The translations under genes were made by a program, and so were the position numbers. The notes beneath the pieces are model-generated. The model searched no databases. It was not told the DNA's origin and was given only the letters and a program-made list of their open reading frames with translations. Source: Brevibacterium sp. p3-SID960 (GTDB lineage Bacteria; Actinomycetota; Actinomycetes; Actinomycetales; Brevibacteriaceae). From it: DNA of 23,176 nucleotides. Below, piece after piece: positions 7,249 through 13,489 of the stretch (position 1 is the stretch's first letter; the number at the start of each line of letters is the position of its first letter). The DNA lies in NCBI RefSeq assembly GCF_025144725.1, contig NZ_JALXKS010000047.1, forward strand, positions 1-23,176, given 5' to 3'.

Positions 7249-9085
7249 GAAGCCTGCGACCTTCACCGGCGTCGACCCCGCCGCGCTCACCGCCGACTGG
7301 CAGCCGGTCATCGACCTCCTCGACTGGACTGCGGAGCCGACCGGCGTCTGGCTGCCCGGCCCCTTTGGCGGGCAGTGGTTCCCCGGTGGCCGGATCGACC
7401 CGCTGCACAACCTCGTCACCCGCCATACAGCCGCCAGCGGCTCGAAGATCGCACTGCACTGGGAAGGCGAATCCGGTGAACGGCTCTCGTACACCTACGC
7501 CGAACTCGCAGCAGAAGTCGCTGCAGTCGTCACCGCGCTGCGCGGCCTCGGGGTCACCGACGGCGACGTCGTAGCCCTCCACACCGGCTGGCTGCCCGAA
7601 ACCGTCTTCGCGCTGCTCGCCTGCATCGACATCGGCGCTCGCTGGTCGATGCTGCCGATCTCCCTGCCGGCCGAGGCGCTGGCCACCCGGCTCGCTCAGC
7701 TGCAGCCGAGCCTGCTCATCACCCAGGACGGGGCCTGGCGCCACGGCACGGTCATCCCTCTCAAGGTCCGCGCCGATGACGCCCTCGCCTCAGCCGAGAG
7801 CGTCGAGCACACCATCGTCATTCGCCGCACCGGCCTCAACGTGCCGTGGTTCCACGGCGACCACTGGTTCGATGACCTCATCCACGCCGCCCGCCCAGCC
7901 GCCCGCCGTGCTGACACCAGAACCGAGGCAGACGCGACCGGCCGACCGATCGACGCCCACCTGTGTGCCGGCCACCTCGCCGCCCCCGGTGCGCCGAGCC
8001 TGACGACCTGGCATTCGCTGGCCGCCGTCTTCGCCACTGCGGCAGCCTTCCACGGTGCCGTGCGCACCGGCGGCACCTTCTGGTGCGCCGGCGACGTCTC
8101 CTGGGCGGTTTCGCAGTGGCACGGCCTCATCGGCCCGCTGCTGCACGGCGACACCATCGTCGTCTACGAAGGCACCCTCGACGTCCCCCACCACCAGCGA
8201 GCGTTCGAGATCATGAACCGCTACGACGTCTCGACCTTCGTCACCACCCCGTCGGTCATGCGCACGATGCGCTCCTGGCACGACGACGTCACCGCTGCCG
8301 GCAGGGTCGCCGCCCTGTGCCGCGTCGTCACCGCCGGCGAACCGGTCGAACCCGAGCTGCGCCGCTGGATGGAGCGCGCGTTCGTCGAAAACGGCTGCGA
8401 GGTCGTCGACGGGTGGGGCCAGATCCTGCTCAGCGGTATCGCCTTCGTCCACGGCGGCAGCTGCCAGCTCGGCCGTGGCGTCATCGCCGTCACCGATGCC
8501 GACGGCCAGCCGGTCGAACCCGGCTGCACCGGTGAGCTCATCGTCACCGCTCCTCTGCCCGGCATGGTGAGCACCGCCTCGGGAGCGGGCGCCGAGGAGA
8601 CGATCCGCGCGCCCTTCACCCGCCGCCCGAACCTCGGGTTCGCCAGCGGCGACCTCGTCCTTGTCGAACCCGACGGCGGCTTCACCTTTCAAGGCCGCAT
8701 CGACCCGGCGATCTCCGTGTCCGGCCAGCTCGTCTCGCTCACCGCCGTCGGTCAGCTGCTCGAAGACCACCCCTTCGTCGACGTCGCCCGGGCCGTCGCC
8801 GTGCACGATCCCGAACACGGCCGCAGTGTGTGGGCCGCCGTCGTCACCAGCGAACCCGCCAGCCGCCAGCTGGCCGTCGACCTGATGAGCTCCGTGCGCG
8901 AGATGCTCGGCGGACTCGCCCGCCCCCGGGCGATCGTCTTCGTCGACACCCTTGATGCCGACCTCGACCGGCAGCTGCTCGGCCGGGCACTGGCCGGGCT
9001 CGTGCCCACCGGCGCCGAATGGGGACAGCTGCGCTGGGCCGATGTGATCGCCCACTGCCGCCTGCAGGACCGCCGCTCTCACTAG
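7241..9085 (+). CDS. Acetyl/propionyl-CoA synthetase-like protein lacking catalytic motifs (probable pseudoenzyme)
   Basis: A 614-residue protein collinear with acetyl-CoA/propionyl-CoA synthetases: WFPGGRIDPLHNLVTRH near the N-terminus, AIGA-like CIDIGARWSMLP, an intact SGD (469-471) and GRIDPAISVSGQL (485-497). The active-site motifs have decayed without gaps. The phosphate loop (normally YTSGSTGKPKG) reads LCAGHLAAPGAP (241-252). The TWWQTE motif reads GWGQIL (391-396). The C-terminal PKTRSGK reads DADLDRQ (572-578), so Gln578 replaces the catalytic Lys. The reading frame is uninterrupted with normal codon use, so this is not a fresh pseudogene. I infer a non-catalytic or re-purposed ligand-binding protein. 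Start ATG 7241 has AAGGAG (7227-7232) eight bases upstream and overlaps the IclR stop by 8 nt, implying coupled expression and possibly a joint role. Confidence 0.85.
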   Translation: MAEKPATFTGVDPAALTADWQPVIDLLDWTAEPTGVWLPGPFGGQWFPGGRIDPLHNLVTRHTAASGSKIALHWEGESGERLSYTYAELAAEVAAVVTALRGLGVTDGDVVALHTGWLPETVFALLACIDIGARWSMLPISLPAEALATRLAQLQPSLLITQDGAWRHGTVIPLKVRADDALASAESVEHTIVIRRTGLNVPWFHGDHWFDDLIHAARPAARRADTRTEADATGRPIDAHLCAGHLAAPGAPSLTTWHSLAAVFATAAAFHGAVRTGGTFWCAGDVSWAVSQWHGLIGPLLHGDTIVVYEGTLDVPHHQRAFEIMNRYDVSTFVTTPSVMRTMRSWHDDVTAAGRVAALCRVVTAGEPVEPELRRWMERAFVENGCEVVDGWGQILLSGIAFVHGGSCQLGRGVIAVTDADGQPVEPGCTGELIVTAPLPGMVSTASGAGAEETIRAPFTRRPNLGFASGDLVLVEPDGGFTFQGRIDPAISVSGQLVSLTAVGQLLEDHPFVDVARAVAVHDPEHGRSVWAAVVTSEPASRQLAVDLMSSVREMLGGLARPRAIVFVDTLDADLDRQLLGRALAGLVPTGAEWGQLRWADVIAHCRLQDRRSH

Positions 9086-9133
9086 ACTTGTCACTGCCGA
9101 CACGCACTCCACCCGAAAGGCGGATGAAACATC

Positions 9134-9895
9134 ATGGCAGGACTCCTCACAGGACGCACTGCACTCGTCACCGGAGGCACGCTGGGCATCGGCCGCGGCA
9201 TCGCCGAGACACTCGCTGAGCACGGCGCCACCGTCGCCGTCACCGGTGTGACCGACGAGGAGGTCAGGAACGCACAGGCCGACGGACTCAGCGCCTATGT
9301 GCTCGACGTGCGCTCCCGCGACAACTGCGAAGAGGTCATGGCCTCGTTCGTCGACGACCACGGCAGACTCGACCTGCTGTCCTCCAACGCCGGGGTCTAC
9401 CCGCAGGCCCGTATCGACGAGATGACCGATGAGGACATCGAATCGATCTTCGCGATCAACACCTTCGGCACCATCCACATCGTCCAGGCCGCCCTGCCGG
9501 CCCTGCGGAAGTCGCAGGCCGGGCGCATCGTCGTGACCTCCTCGATCACCGGCAACTACACCGGCTTCCCCGCCTGGTCGCACTACGGGGCGACGAAGGC
9601 CGCCCAGATGGGCTTCGTGCGCTCCGCTGCAATCGAACTGGCAGCCGACGGCATCACCGTCAACGCGGTGCTGCCGGGCAATGTGCTCACCCCGGGGCTT
9701 GAGGACATGGGCGAGGCCTACCTCAAGCAGATGGCCGCTGCTGTGCCGCTGGGCTATCTCGGCGAGCCCAGCGATATCGGCCACACCGTCGCCTTCCTCG
9801 GCTCCGACGGCGCGCGCTACATCACCGGCCAGGGCATCGTCGTCGACGGCGGGCAGATCCTGCCCGAAAGCCCCGAGGCCCTCGCTGAGGCCTGA
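9134..9895 (+). CDS. Short-chain dehydrogenase/reductase (SDR), classical type
   Basis: A 253-residue NAD(P)-dependent oxidoreductase of the classical SDR family. The cofactor motif is TGGTLGIG (13-20), the NAG motif is at 85-87, and the catalytic set is Ser136/137, Tyr151 and Lys155 within SHYGATKAAQ. The C-terminus has the usual ITGQGIVVDGG. The length is typical. No acidic residue follows the second beta-strand clearly enough to decide between NAD and NADP. The gene begins 48 nt after the synthetase-like gene, with a weak AAAGG site about 13 bases upstream, so it may be the third gene of the IclR unit. The substrate is unknown; an alcohol or hydroxyacyl group would suit the context. Confidence 0.9.
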   Translation: MAGLLTGRTALVTGGTLGIGRGIAETLAEHGATVAVTGVTDEEVRNAQADGLSAYVLDVRSRDNCEEVMASFVDDHGRLDLLSSNAGVYPQARIDEMTDEDIESIFAINTFGTIHIVQAALPALRKSQAGRIVVTSSITGNYTGFPAWSHYGATKAAQMGFVRSAAIELAADGITVNAVLPGNVLTPGLEDMGEAYLKQMAAAVPLGYLGEPSDIGHTVAFLGSDGARYITGQGIVVDGGQILPESPEALAEA

Positions 9896-9927
9896 GCCCA
9901 CACCCAGCTGCCGGCCGCCTCAGCAGC

Positions 9928-9996
9928 GGCCACCGACGCTGCCGGTCACCGGCACCACCGGTCACCGACACCGTCGACCACCGACACCGCCGGTGC
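9928..9996. repeat. CACCG-rich low-complexity repeat after the SDR gene
   Basis: The pentamer CACCG occurs seven times between 9931 and 9989. It includes a 14-nt near repeat (9960-9973 and 9976-9989, 16-bp period) and a 6-bp inverted repeat GCCGGT/ACCGGC (9941-9953). It is non-coding on both strands as far as I can judge and leads into the strong hairpin at 10011. Confidence 0.55.
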
Positions 9997-10007
9997 CCAC
10001 CACCTCG

Positions 10008-10040
10008 GGCGCGGCATCCCAGCAGACGGGATGCCGCGTC
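10008..10040 (+). terminator. Strong hairpin, candidate terminator after the SDR gene
   Basis: Perfect 10-bp arms GCGGCATCCC (10011-10020) and GGGATGCCGC (10028-10037) enclose a 7-nt loop. The stem extends outward by C-G, G-U and G-C pairs to 10008/10040. No U-tract follows, so it resembles the U-less hairpins common at actinobacterial gene ends. It separates the IclR-SDR unit from adhP. Confidence 0.6.
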
Positions 10041-10070
10041 CGAACTGTATGCCCGCAGATGCGCGAGCGG

Positions 10071-10109
10071 TAATGTGACAAACGCCCGCTGCGGCCAGAC
10101 GCCGGCCGC
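10071..10109 (+). promoter_or_regulatory. Candidate adhP -10 box and 5'UTR hairpin
   Basis: TAATGT (10071-10076) is a plausible -10 box 59 bp before the adhP start; no clear -35 is visible. Just downstream, GCGGCC (10091-10096) and GGCCGC (10104-10109) form a 6-bp stem with a 7-nt loop in the expected leader RNA, ahead of the GAGGAG ribosome site (10123-10128). Confidence 0.35.
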
Positions 10110-10134
10110 GTCCCCATCAACTGAGGAGTGAACC

Positions 10135-11163
10135 ATGGGCACCATGAAAGCCGCCGTCGTCACCGAATTCGGCGCAGACCTCAACGTCAGCGATGCCACC
10201 GACATCCCCACCCCCGGACCCCACGACGCACTCGTCAAGCTCATCTCCACCGGCGTGTGCCACACCGACCTGCACGCCGCCCACGGCGACTGGCCGGTCA
10301 AGCCGAGCCCGCCGTTCATCCCCGGCCACGAGGGCGTCGGCCGCGTCGAAGCCGTCGGCGATGAGGTCACGACCGTCAAGGTCGGCGACATCGTCGGCAA
10401 CGCCTGGCTGTGGAGCGCCTGCGGTGACTGCGAGTTCTGCCGCACCGGCTGGGAGACGCTGTGCGAGAAGCAGCAGAACGGCGGCTACTCCGTCAACGGC
10501 TCCTTCGGTGAGTACATGCTCGTCGACGCCCGCTACGCCGCCCACATCCCCGAAGGCGCGGACCTCAACGAGATCGCACCCGTCCTGTGCGCCGGCGTGA
10601 CCGTGTACAAGGGCCTGAAGATGACCGAAGTCAAGCCCGGCCAGTGGGTCACGATCTCCGGGATCGGCGGGCTCGGCCACATCGCCGTGCAGTACGCCGT
10701 AGCGATGGGCATGCGCGTGGTCGCCGTCGACATCGCTGATGACAAGCTCGCCCTGGCCAAGAAGCACGGCGCCGAGGTCGTCGTCAACGCGATGACCGGG
10801 GACCCGGCCGCTGAGGTCGTCGAGGCCACCGGCGGCACCCACGGCGTGCTCGTCACCGCCGTGCACCCCGACGCGTTCGGTCAGGCGATCGGCATGGCCC
10901 GCCGCGGCGGCACCATCGTGTTCAACGGACTGCCGCCCGGGGACTTCCCGGCGCCGATCTTCGACATCGTGCTCAAGGGCCTGACGATCCGCGGCTCGAT
11001 CGTCGGCACCCGCCAGGACATGGCCGAAGCGCTCGACTTCTACGCCCGCGGCCACATCCACCCGACCTACCACGTGCGCCGGCTCGACGAGATCAACCAG
11101 GTCTTCGACGAGATGGTCCACGGCAAGATCGACGGCCGCGTCGTCGTCGCCTTCGACGGCTGA
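10135..11163 (+). CDS. adhP: Zinc-dependent alcohol dehydrogenase, AdhP type
   Basis: A 342-residue medium-chain (MDR) alcohol dehydrogenase that interconverts primary alcohols and aldehydes with NAD(H). Catalytic zinc ligands are Cys42 (GVCHTD), His65-Glu66 (GHEG) and Cys152. The structural zinc site is complete: Cys96, Cys99, Cys102 and Cys110. The Rossmann motif is GIGGLG (176-181), followed by AVDIADDKL, whose acidic residue favours NAD. The length matches AdhP. ATG 10135 has GAGGAG (10123-10128) six bases upstream; a second ATG three codons later is possible but less well spaced. The gene is flanked by hairpins on both sides and is probably monocistronic. The nearby aldehyde dehydrogenase and SDR suggest alcohol or aldehyde metabolism without proving a shared pathway. 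Confidence 0.94.
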   Translation: MGTMKAAVVTEFGADLNVSDATDIPTPGPHDALVKLISTGVCHTDLHAAHGDWPVKPSPPFIPGHEGVGRVEAVGDEVTTVKVGDIVGNAWLWSACGDCEFCRTGWETLCEKQQNGGYSVNGSFGEYMLVDARYAAHIPEGADLNEIAPVLCAGVTVYKGLKMTEVKPGQWVTISGIGGLGHIAVQYAVAMGMRVVAVDIADDKLALAKKHGAEVVVNAMTGDPAAEVVEATGGTHGVLVTAVHPDAFGQAIGMARRGGTIVFNGLPPGDFPAPIFDIVLKGLTIRGSIVGTRQDMAEALDFYARGHIHPTYHVRRLDEINQVFDEMVHGKIDGRVVVAFDG

Positions 11164-11170
11164 GACCAGC

Positions 11171-11203
11171 CGCACCGGCCGGCACGGGGGTGCGGTCGGT
11201 GCG
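11171..11203 (+). terminator. Hairpin after adhP (first of two)
   Basis: An 11-bp stem with one G-U pair: CGCACCGGCCG (11171-11181) against CGGTCGGTGCG (11193-11203), with an 11-nt G-rich loop. It starts 7 bases after the adhP stop. There is no U-tract. Confidence 0.55.
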
Positions 11204-11213
11204 TGACCCGTTC

Positions 11214-11253
11214 CCGAGGCGGGCGTGCGGTGGACACCGTGCGCCCGCCTCGG
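11214..11253 (+). terminator. Very strong hairpin after adhP (second of two)
   Basis: Perfect 12-bp arms CCGAGGCGGGCG (11214-11225) and CGCCCGCCTCGG (11242-11253). The stem continues through two G-U pairs and CGGT/ACCG to a GGAC tetraloop (11232-11235), giving an 18-bp stem. No U-tract follows. It lies ten bases after the first hairpin and shields the SPFH gene from read-through. Confidence 0.65.
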
Positions 11254-11329
11254 TCGTGGGGAGGGGGAGATGGTGCCGATGTGCGGGAACTGTTACACGA
11301 TCGTCGTCTGAGCCTGTGGGCGCCGGCGA

Positions 11330-11335
11330 TAGGCT
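11330..11335 (+). promoter_or_regulatory. Candidate -10 box of the SPFH gene
   Basis: TAGGCT lies 45 bp before the ATG, in the context GATAGGCTGGGAG. It predicts a leader of about 40 nt. A clear -35 is not visible. Nearly the same context precedes the amidohydrolase gene at 16379. Confidence 0.4.
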
Positions 11336-11380
11336 GGGAGTCACACCTCTCGCCCCCAACCCAACAGGACTGGAGCACTT

Positions 11381-12508
11381 ATGGACATCGGCGCGATCAT
11401 CGGGATCCTCGTCGCCCTCGGCGTTGTCATCGTCATCCTCATCGTAGTGGCAGCTCTGCTGTTCGGCGGCCTGCGCTCGAGCATCTTCTTCACCGTGCAC
11501 ACGCAGGAGAACGTCATTGTCGAGCGGTTCGGCAAATTCAAGAAGGTCGCCAAGCCCGGCCTCAACACCAAGGTCCCGTTCATCGAGACGACGACCAAGC
11601 CGATCTCCCTGCGCGTCCAGCAGCTGGAGGTCAACATCGAGACGAAGACGAAGGACAACGTCTTCGTCATGGTGCCGGTGGCTGTGCAGTACCTCGTGAG
11701 CGAGGACAAGGTCGTCGACGCCTACTACCGGCTGGCGAACCCGGAGGAGCAGATCCGCTCGTACGTCTTCGACACCGTCCGCTCCGCCCTGTCGACCCTG
11801 ACGCTGGATTCGGCTTTCGAATCCAAGGACGACATCGCCACCAGTGTTGAGCACCGGCTGTCGGCGCAGATGGCCGGCTATGGCTTCCGCATCGTCAACA
11901 CTCTCGTCACCGACATCTCCCCGGATCAGCGGGTGCGCGATTCGATGAACTCGATCAACGCCGCCCAGCGCGACCGGGTCGCCGCGCAGGCACTTGCCGA
12001 GGCCGACAAGATCAAGCGCGTCACCCAGGCTGAGGCTGAGGCCGAGTCCAAGCGACTGCAGGGTGAGGGTGTGGCCGGGCAGCGCAAGGCGATCGCCACC
12101 GGCATCGCCGAGCAGTACGAGATGCTGCGCCGGGCCGGCATCGAATCGACCGCCGAGCAGCTGCTGCTCATGACCCAGTACTTCGACACCATGCAGGATG
12201 TTGCCCGCAACGGCCGCTCGAACGTCCTCATGCTGCCGAGCAACCCCGGCGCGCTCGGGGACCTCACCAGCGAGATCCGCAATGCGCTGCTGACCTCGCA
12301 CGAATCCGAGCGGGCTATCTCCGATTCCGATCGTGACTCCCATCAGCAGCGCCTCGAGGCCCAGCGCCGCGAACGCGAGGAGGCTGATCGCGCCCGCCGC
12401 GCCCGCGAGCAGTCCGCCCAGCAGCGGGTCCGCCGGGCAGCTGACCAGGCCCGCCAGCAGCAGGGTCGCAATTTACCGGAACCGCCGGATTTCATGCCCG
12501 GCATGTGA
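11381..12508 (+). CDS. SPFH/band-7 (stomatin-prohibitin-like) membrane protein
   Basis: A 375-residue protein with one N-terminal membrane segment (about 5-29), then an SPFH domain (about 37-225) starting FFTVHTQENVIVERFGKFKK. A long Ala/Glu/Arg-rich helical region follows, including AQALAEADKIKRVTQAEAEA (about 206-225), as in stomatins and HflK/C relatives. The C-terminal 60 residues are strongly charged and coiled-coil-like. Such proteins form ring or scaffold oligomers in membranes and often partner with an NfeD protein or a protease; neither is adjacent here. ATG 11381 has GGAG five bases upstream. The gene stands alone between hairpins. Its cellular role cannot be specified from sequence. 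Confidence 0.9.
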   Translation: MDIGAIIGILVALGVVIVILIVVAALLFGGLRSSIFFTVHTQENVIVERFGKFKKVAKPGLNTKVPFIETTTKPISLRVQQLEVNIETKTKDNVFVMVPVAVQYLVSEDKVVDAYYRLANPEEQIRSYVFDTVRSALSTLTLDSAFESKDDIATSVEHRLSAQMAGYGFRIVNTLVTDISPDQRVRDSMNSINAAQRDRVAAQALAEADKIKRVTQAEAEAESKRLQGEGVAGQRKAIATGIAEQYEMLRRAGIESTAEQLLLMTQYFDTMQDVARNGRSNVLMLPSNPGALGDLTSEIRNALLTSHESERAISDSDRDSHQQRLEAQRREREEADRARRAREQSAQQRVRRAADQARQQQGRNLPEPPDFMPGM

Positions 12509-12563
12509 GGCACAGGCTGACGCTTCGGAGGTGAGTCCCGGCGCAGCTGAGCAGACCGCCTCT

Positions 12564-12599
12564 TCACGCCCCGACTGGCAGCAGCCAGGCGGGGCGTGA
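12564..12599 (+). terminator. Hairpin terminator after the SPFH gene
   Basis: Perfect 10-bp arms TCACGCCCCG (12564-12573) and CGGGGCGTGA (12590-12599). Past one A-G mismatch the stem continues with CTGGC/GCCAG and closes on an AGCA tetraloop. No U-tract follows directly. It lies 55 bases past the SPFH stop. Confidence 0.65.
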
Positions 12600-12657
12600 G
12601 TGGTGTGGGGTGGGGCGGTGATTCTGTTCGCTTTCGTTTTTCGTGTGGAATGGAGCT

Positions 12658-12957
12658 ATGTCCACCGTTCCTCATACAGAGATGAGTGCCGAAGCATCGG
12701 ACGCCTACGAGGCGTTGTCGACCAAGCTGGCGTCGACACATTCTGTGTCTCTGGCCGCCGGAGATGGACCGTCCATCGAGCTTCCTGAGGAGATCCGTTC
12801 ACTCCTCGGGCAGGTGACTGATGCCCACTTGCGGGATGAGCAGGTTTCGCTTCATCGCACCAGCAAGTTCTTGACGACGACTGAGGCCGATGCCCAACTG
12901 GACGTGTCTCGCCCGACGAGAAAGGACCTGGTTGAAACGTCGGCGGATCCTCGATGA
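12658..12957 (+). pseudogene. Truncated antitoxin gene (excisionase-type helix-turn-helix)
   Basis: A 99-codon frame. Residues 1-70 resemble the N-terminal arm of antitoxins that pair with PIN toxins. Residues 71-87 begin the DNA-binding domain, KFLTTTEADAQLDVSRPT, matching the usual LTTxEAAxxLxVSRPT start of an excisionase-like fold. After RPT the similarity stops and the frame ends 12 residues later. The rest of the fold, normally about 35-60 more residues, is missing, and toxin-like sequence begins within about 10 bases. I read this as an internal deletion that removed the antitoxin end and the toxin start. A weak GGAG sits two bases before ATG 12658. Base composition is visibly less GC-rich than the neighbours, suggesting acquired DNA. 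Family assignment is from memory of the motif. Confidence 0.7.
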
Positions 12958-13395
12958 GCTGCTGTGGTCGGTCGAGATCCTCAAGGAGACGGAAAGAGCT
13001 CTGGTCGAGAAGAGAGGACTCGACTCGGTAAGAGCTGATTCTCGTGGCCCGAAAATGGATGCTGCCTTCGAAGGTGCCGAGGTTTCTGCGGATGAGTCGC
13101 TTGCTTCTCAGATGACCTGCCACGAGAAGGACCGTCATGTCCTGGCCAGCGCTGGCACCGGTGACGCTGATGTGCTGGTGATTTCAACATCCGCGATTTC
13201 CCGAAGGCGTCGGTTGAACCCTACGGAATAGCTGTGATGCACCCGAATGAGTTCCTGACAGAGCTCTTTCATCACCACCCACGCGAAATCCAGCGACAGC
13301 TATCTTCCCTCAGCTCCAGGATGCATCCGCCGGATTCATCGGTGGCCTCCTCGTCTGTCGCTCCACCTCCCCGCGCCATTCGGCGGTTCGGAGGC
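12935..13395 (+). pseudogene. PIN-domain toxin remnant, N-terminally deleted and frameshifted
   Basis: The first piece reads RRRILDELLWS (from 12935), then MTCHEKDRHVLASAGTGD and DADVLV (to about 13180). This matches the middle of PIN-family ribonuclease toxins (ILDEL; CxxKDRHVLAAA; ADVLVTFN). At 13180-13183 the match jumps frame: the next frame gives FNIRDFPKASVEPYGIAV (13183 onward) and MHPNEFLTELF, the usual PIN C-terminal half (TFNxxDFP, HPDEFL). One lost base explains the shift. The N-terminal strand with the first catalytic Asp is absent, so no active toxin can be made. The open C-terminal frame continues without a stop into the permease gene. The right boundary is approximate. Confidence 0.72.
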
Positions 13396-13396
13396 G

Positions 13397-13402
13397 TACA
13401 CT
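13397..13402 (+). promoter_or_regulatory. Candidate -10 box of the purine permease gene
   Basis: TACACT (13397-13402) is a good TAnnnT -10 box. It would start the transcript near 13409, about 77 nt before GTG 13486 and upstream of the leader ORF. No clear -35 is visible. Confidence 0.4.
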
Positions 13403-13432
13403 TGGACATCGTCCGCGTCGAGGTGCGCCCTC

Positions 13433-13489
13433 ATGACCGCCGGGCAGACCCCATTACCACACACGAAAGGGCACGCGGCACCCCCGTGA
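13433..13489 (+). CDS. Possible 18-codon leader peptide coupled to the permease
   Basis: ATG 13433 opens MTAGQTPLPHTKGHAAPP and stops at TGA 13487-13489. The stop overlaps the permease GTG (13486-13488) as GTGA. A GAGG (13420-13423) lies nine bases before the ATG. The permease start itself has only a distant AAAGGG (14 bases), so re-initiation after the leader would explain how it is translated. The leader contains a TTA leucine codon (13454-13456), which is very rare in DNA of this composition. Chance cannot be excluded for so short an ORF. Confidence 0.4.
   Translation: MTAGQTPLPHTKGHAAPP

Noticed and set aside
7790..9901. Very long minus-strand open frame opposite the synthetase-like and SDR genes
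   Set aside because: It is antisense to two well-supported genes, has Gly/Asp/Ala/Val/Arg-rich composition typical of a shadow frame in GC-rich DNA, and shows no recognisable domain.
11093..12343. Minus-strand open frame opposite the SPFH gene
   Set aside because: It is antisense to a clear SPFH protein and reads as low-complexity Asp/Leu/Gly-rich sequence.
13403..13485. Purine riboswitch in the permease leader
   Set aside because: The leader is only about 77 nt and I could not find the purine-aptamer core or paired arms.
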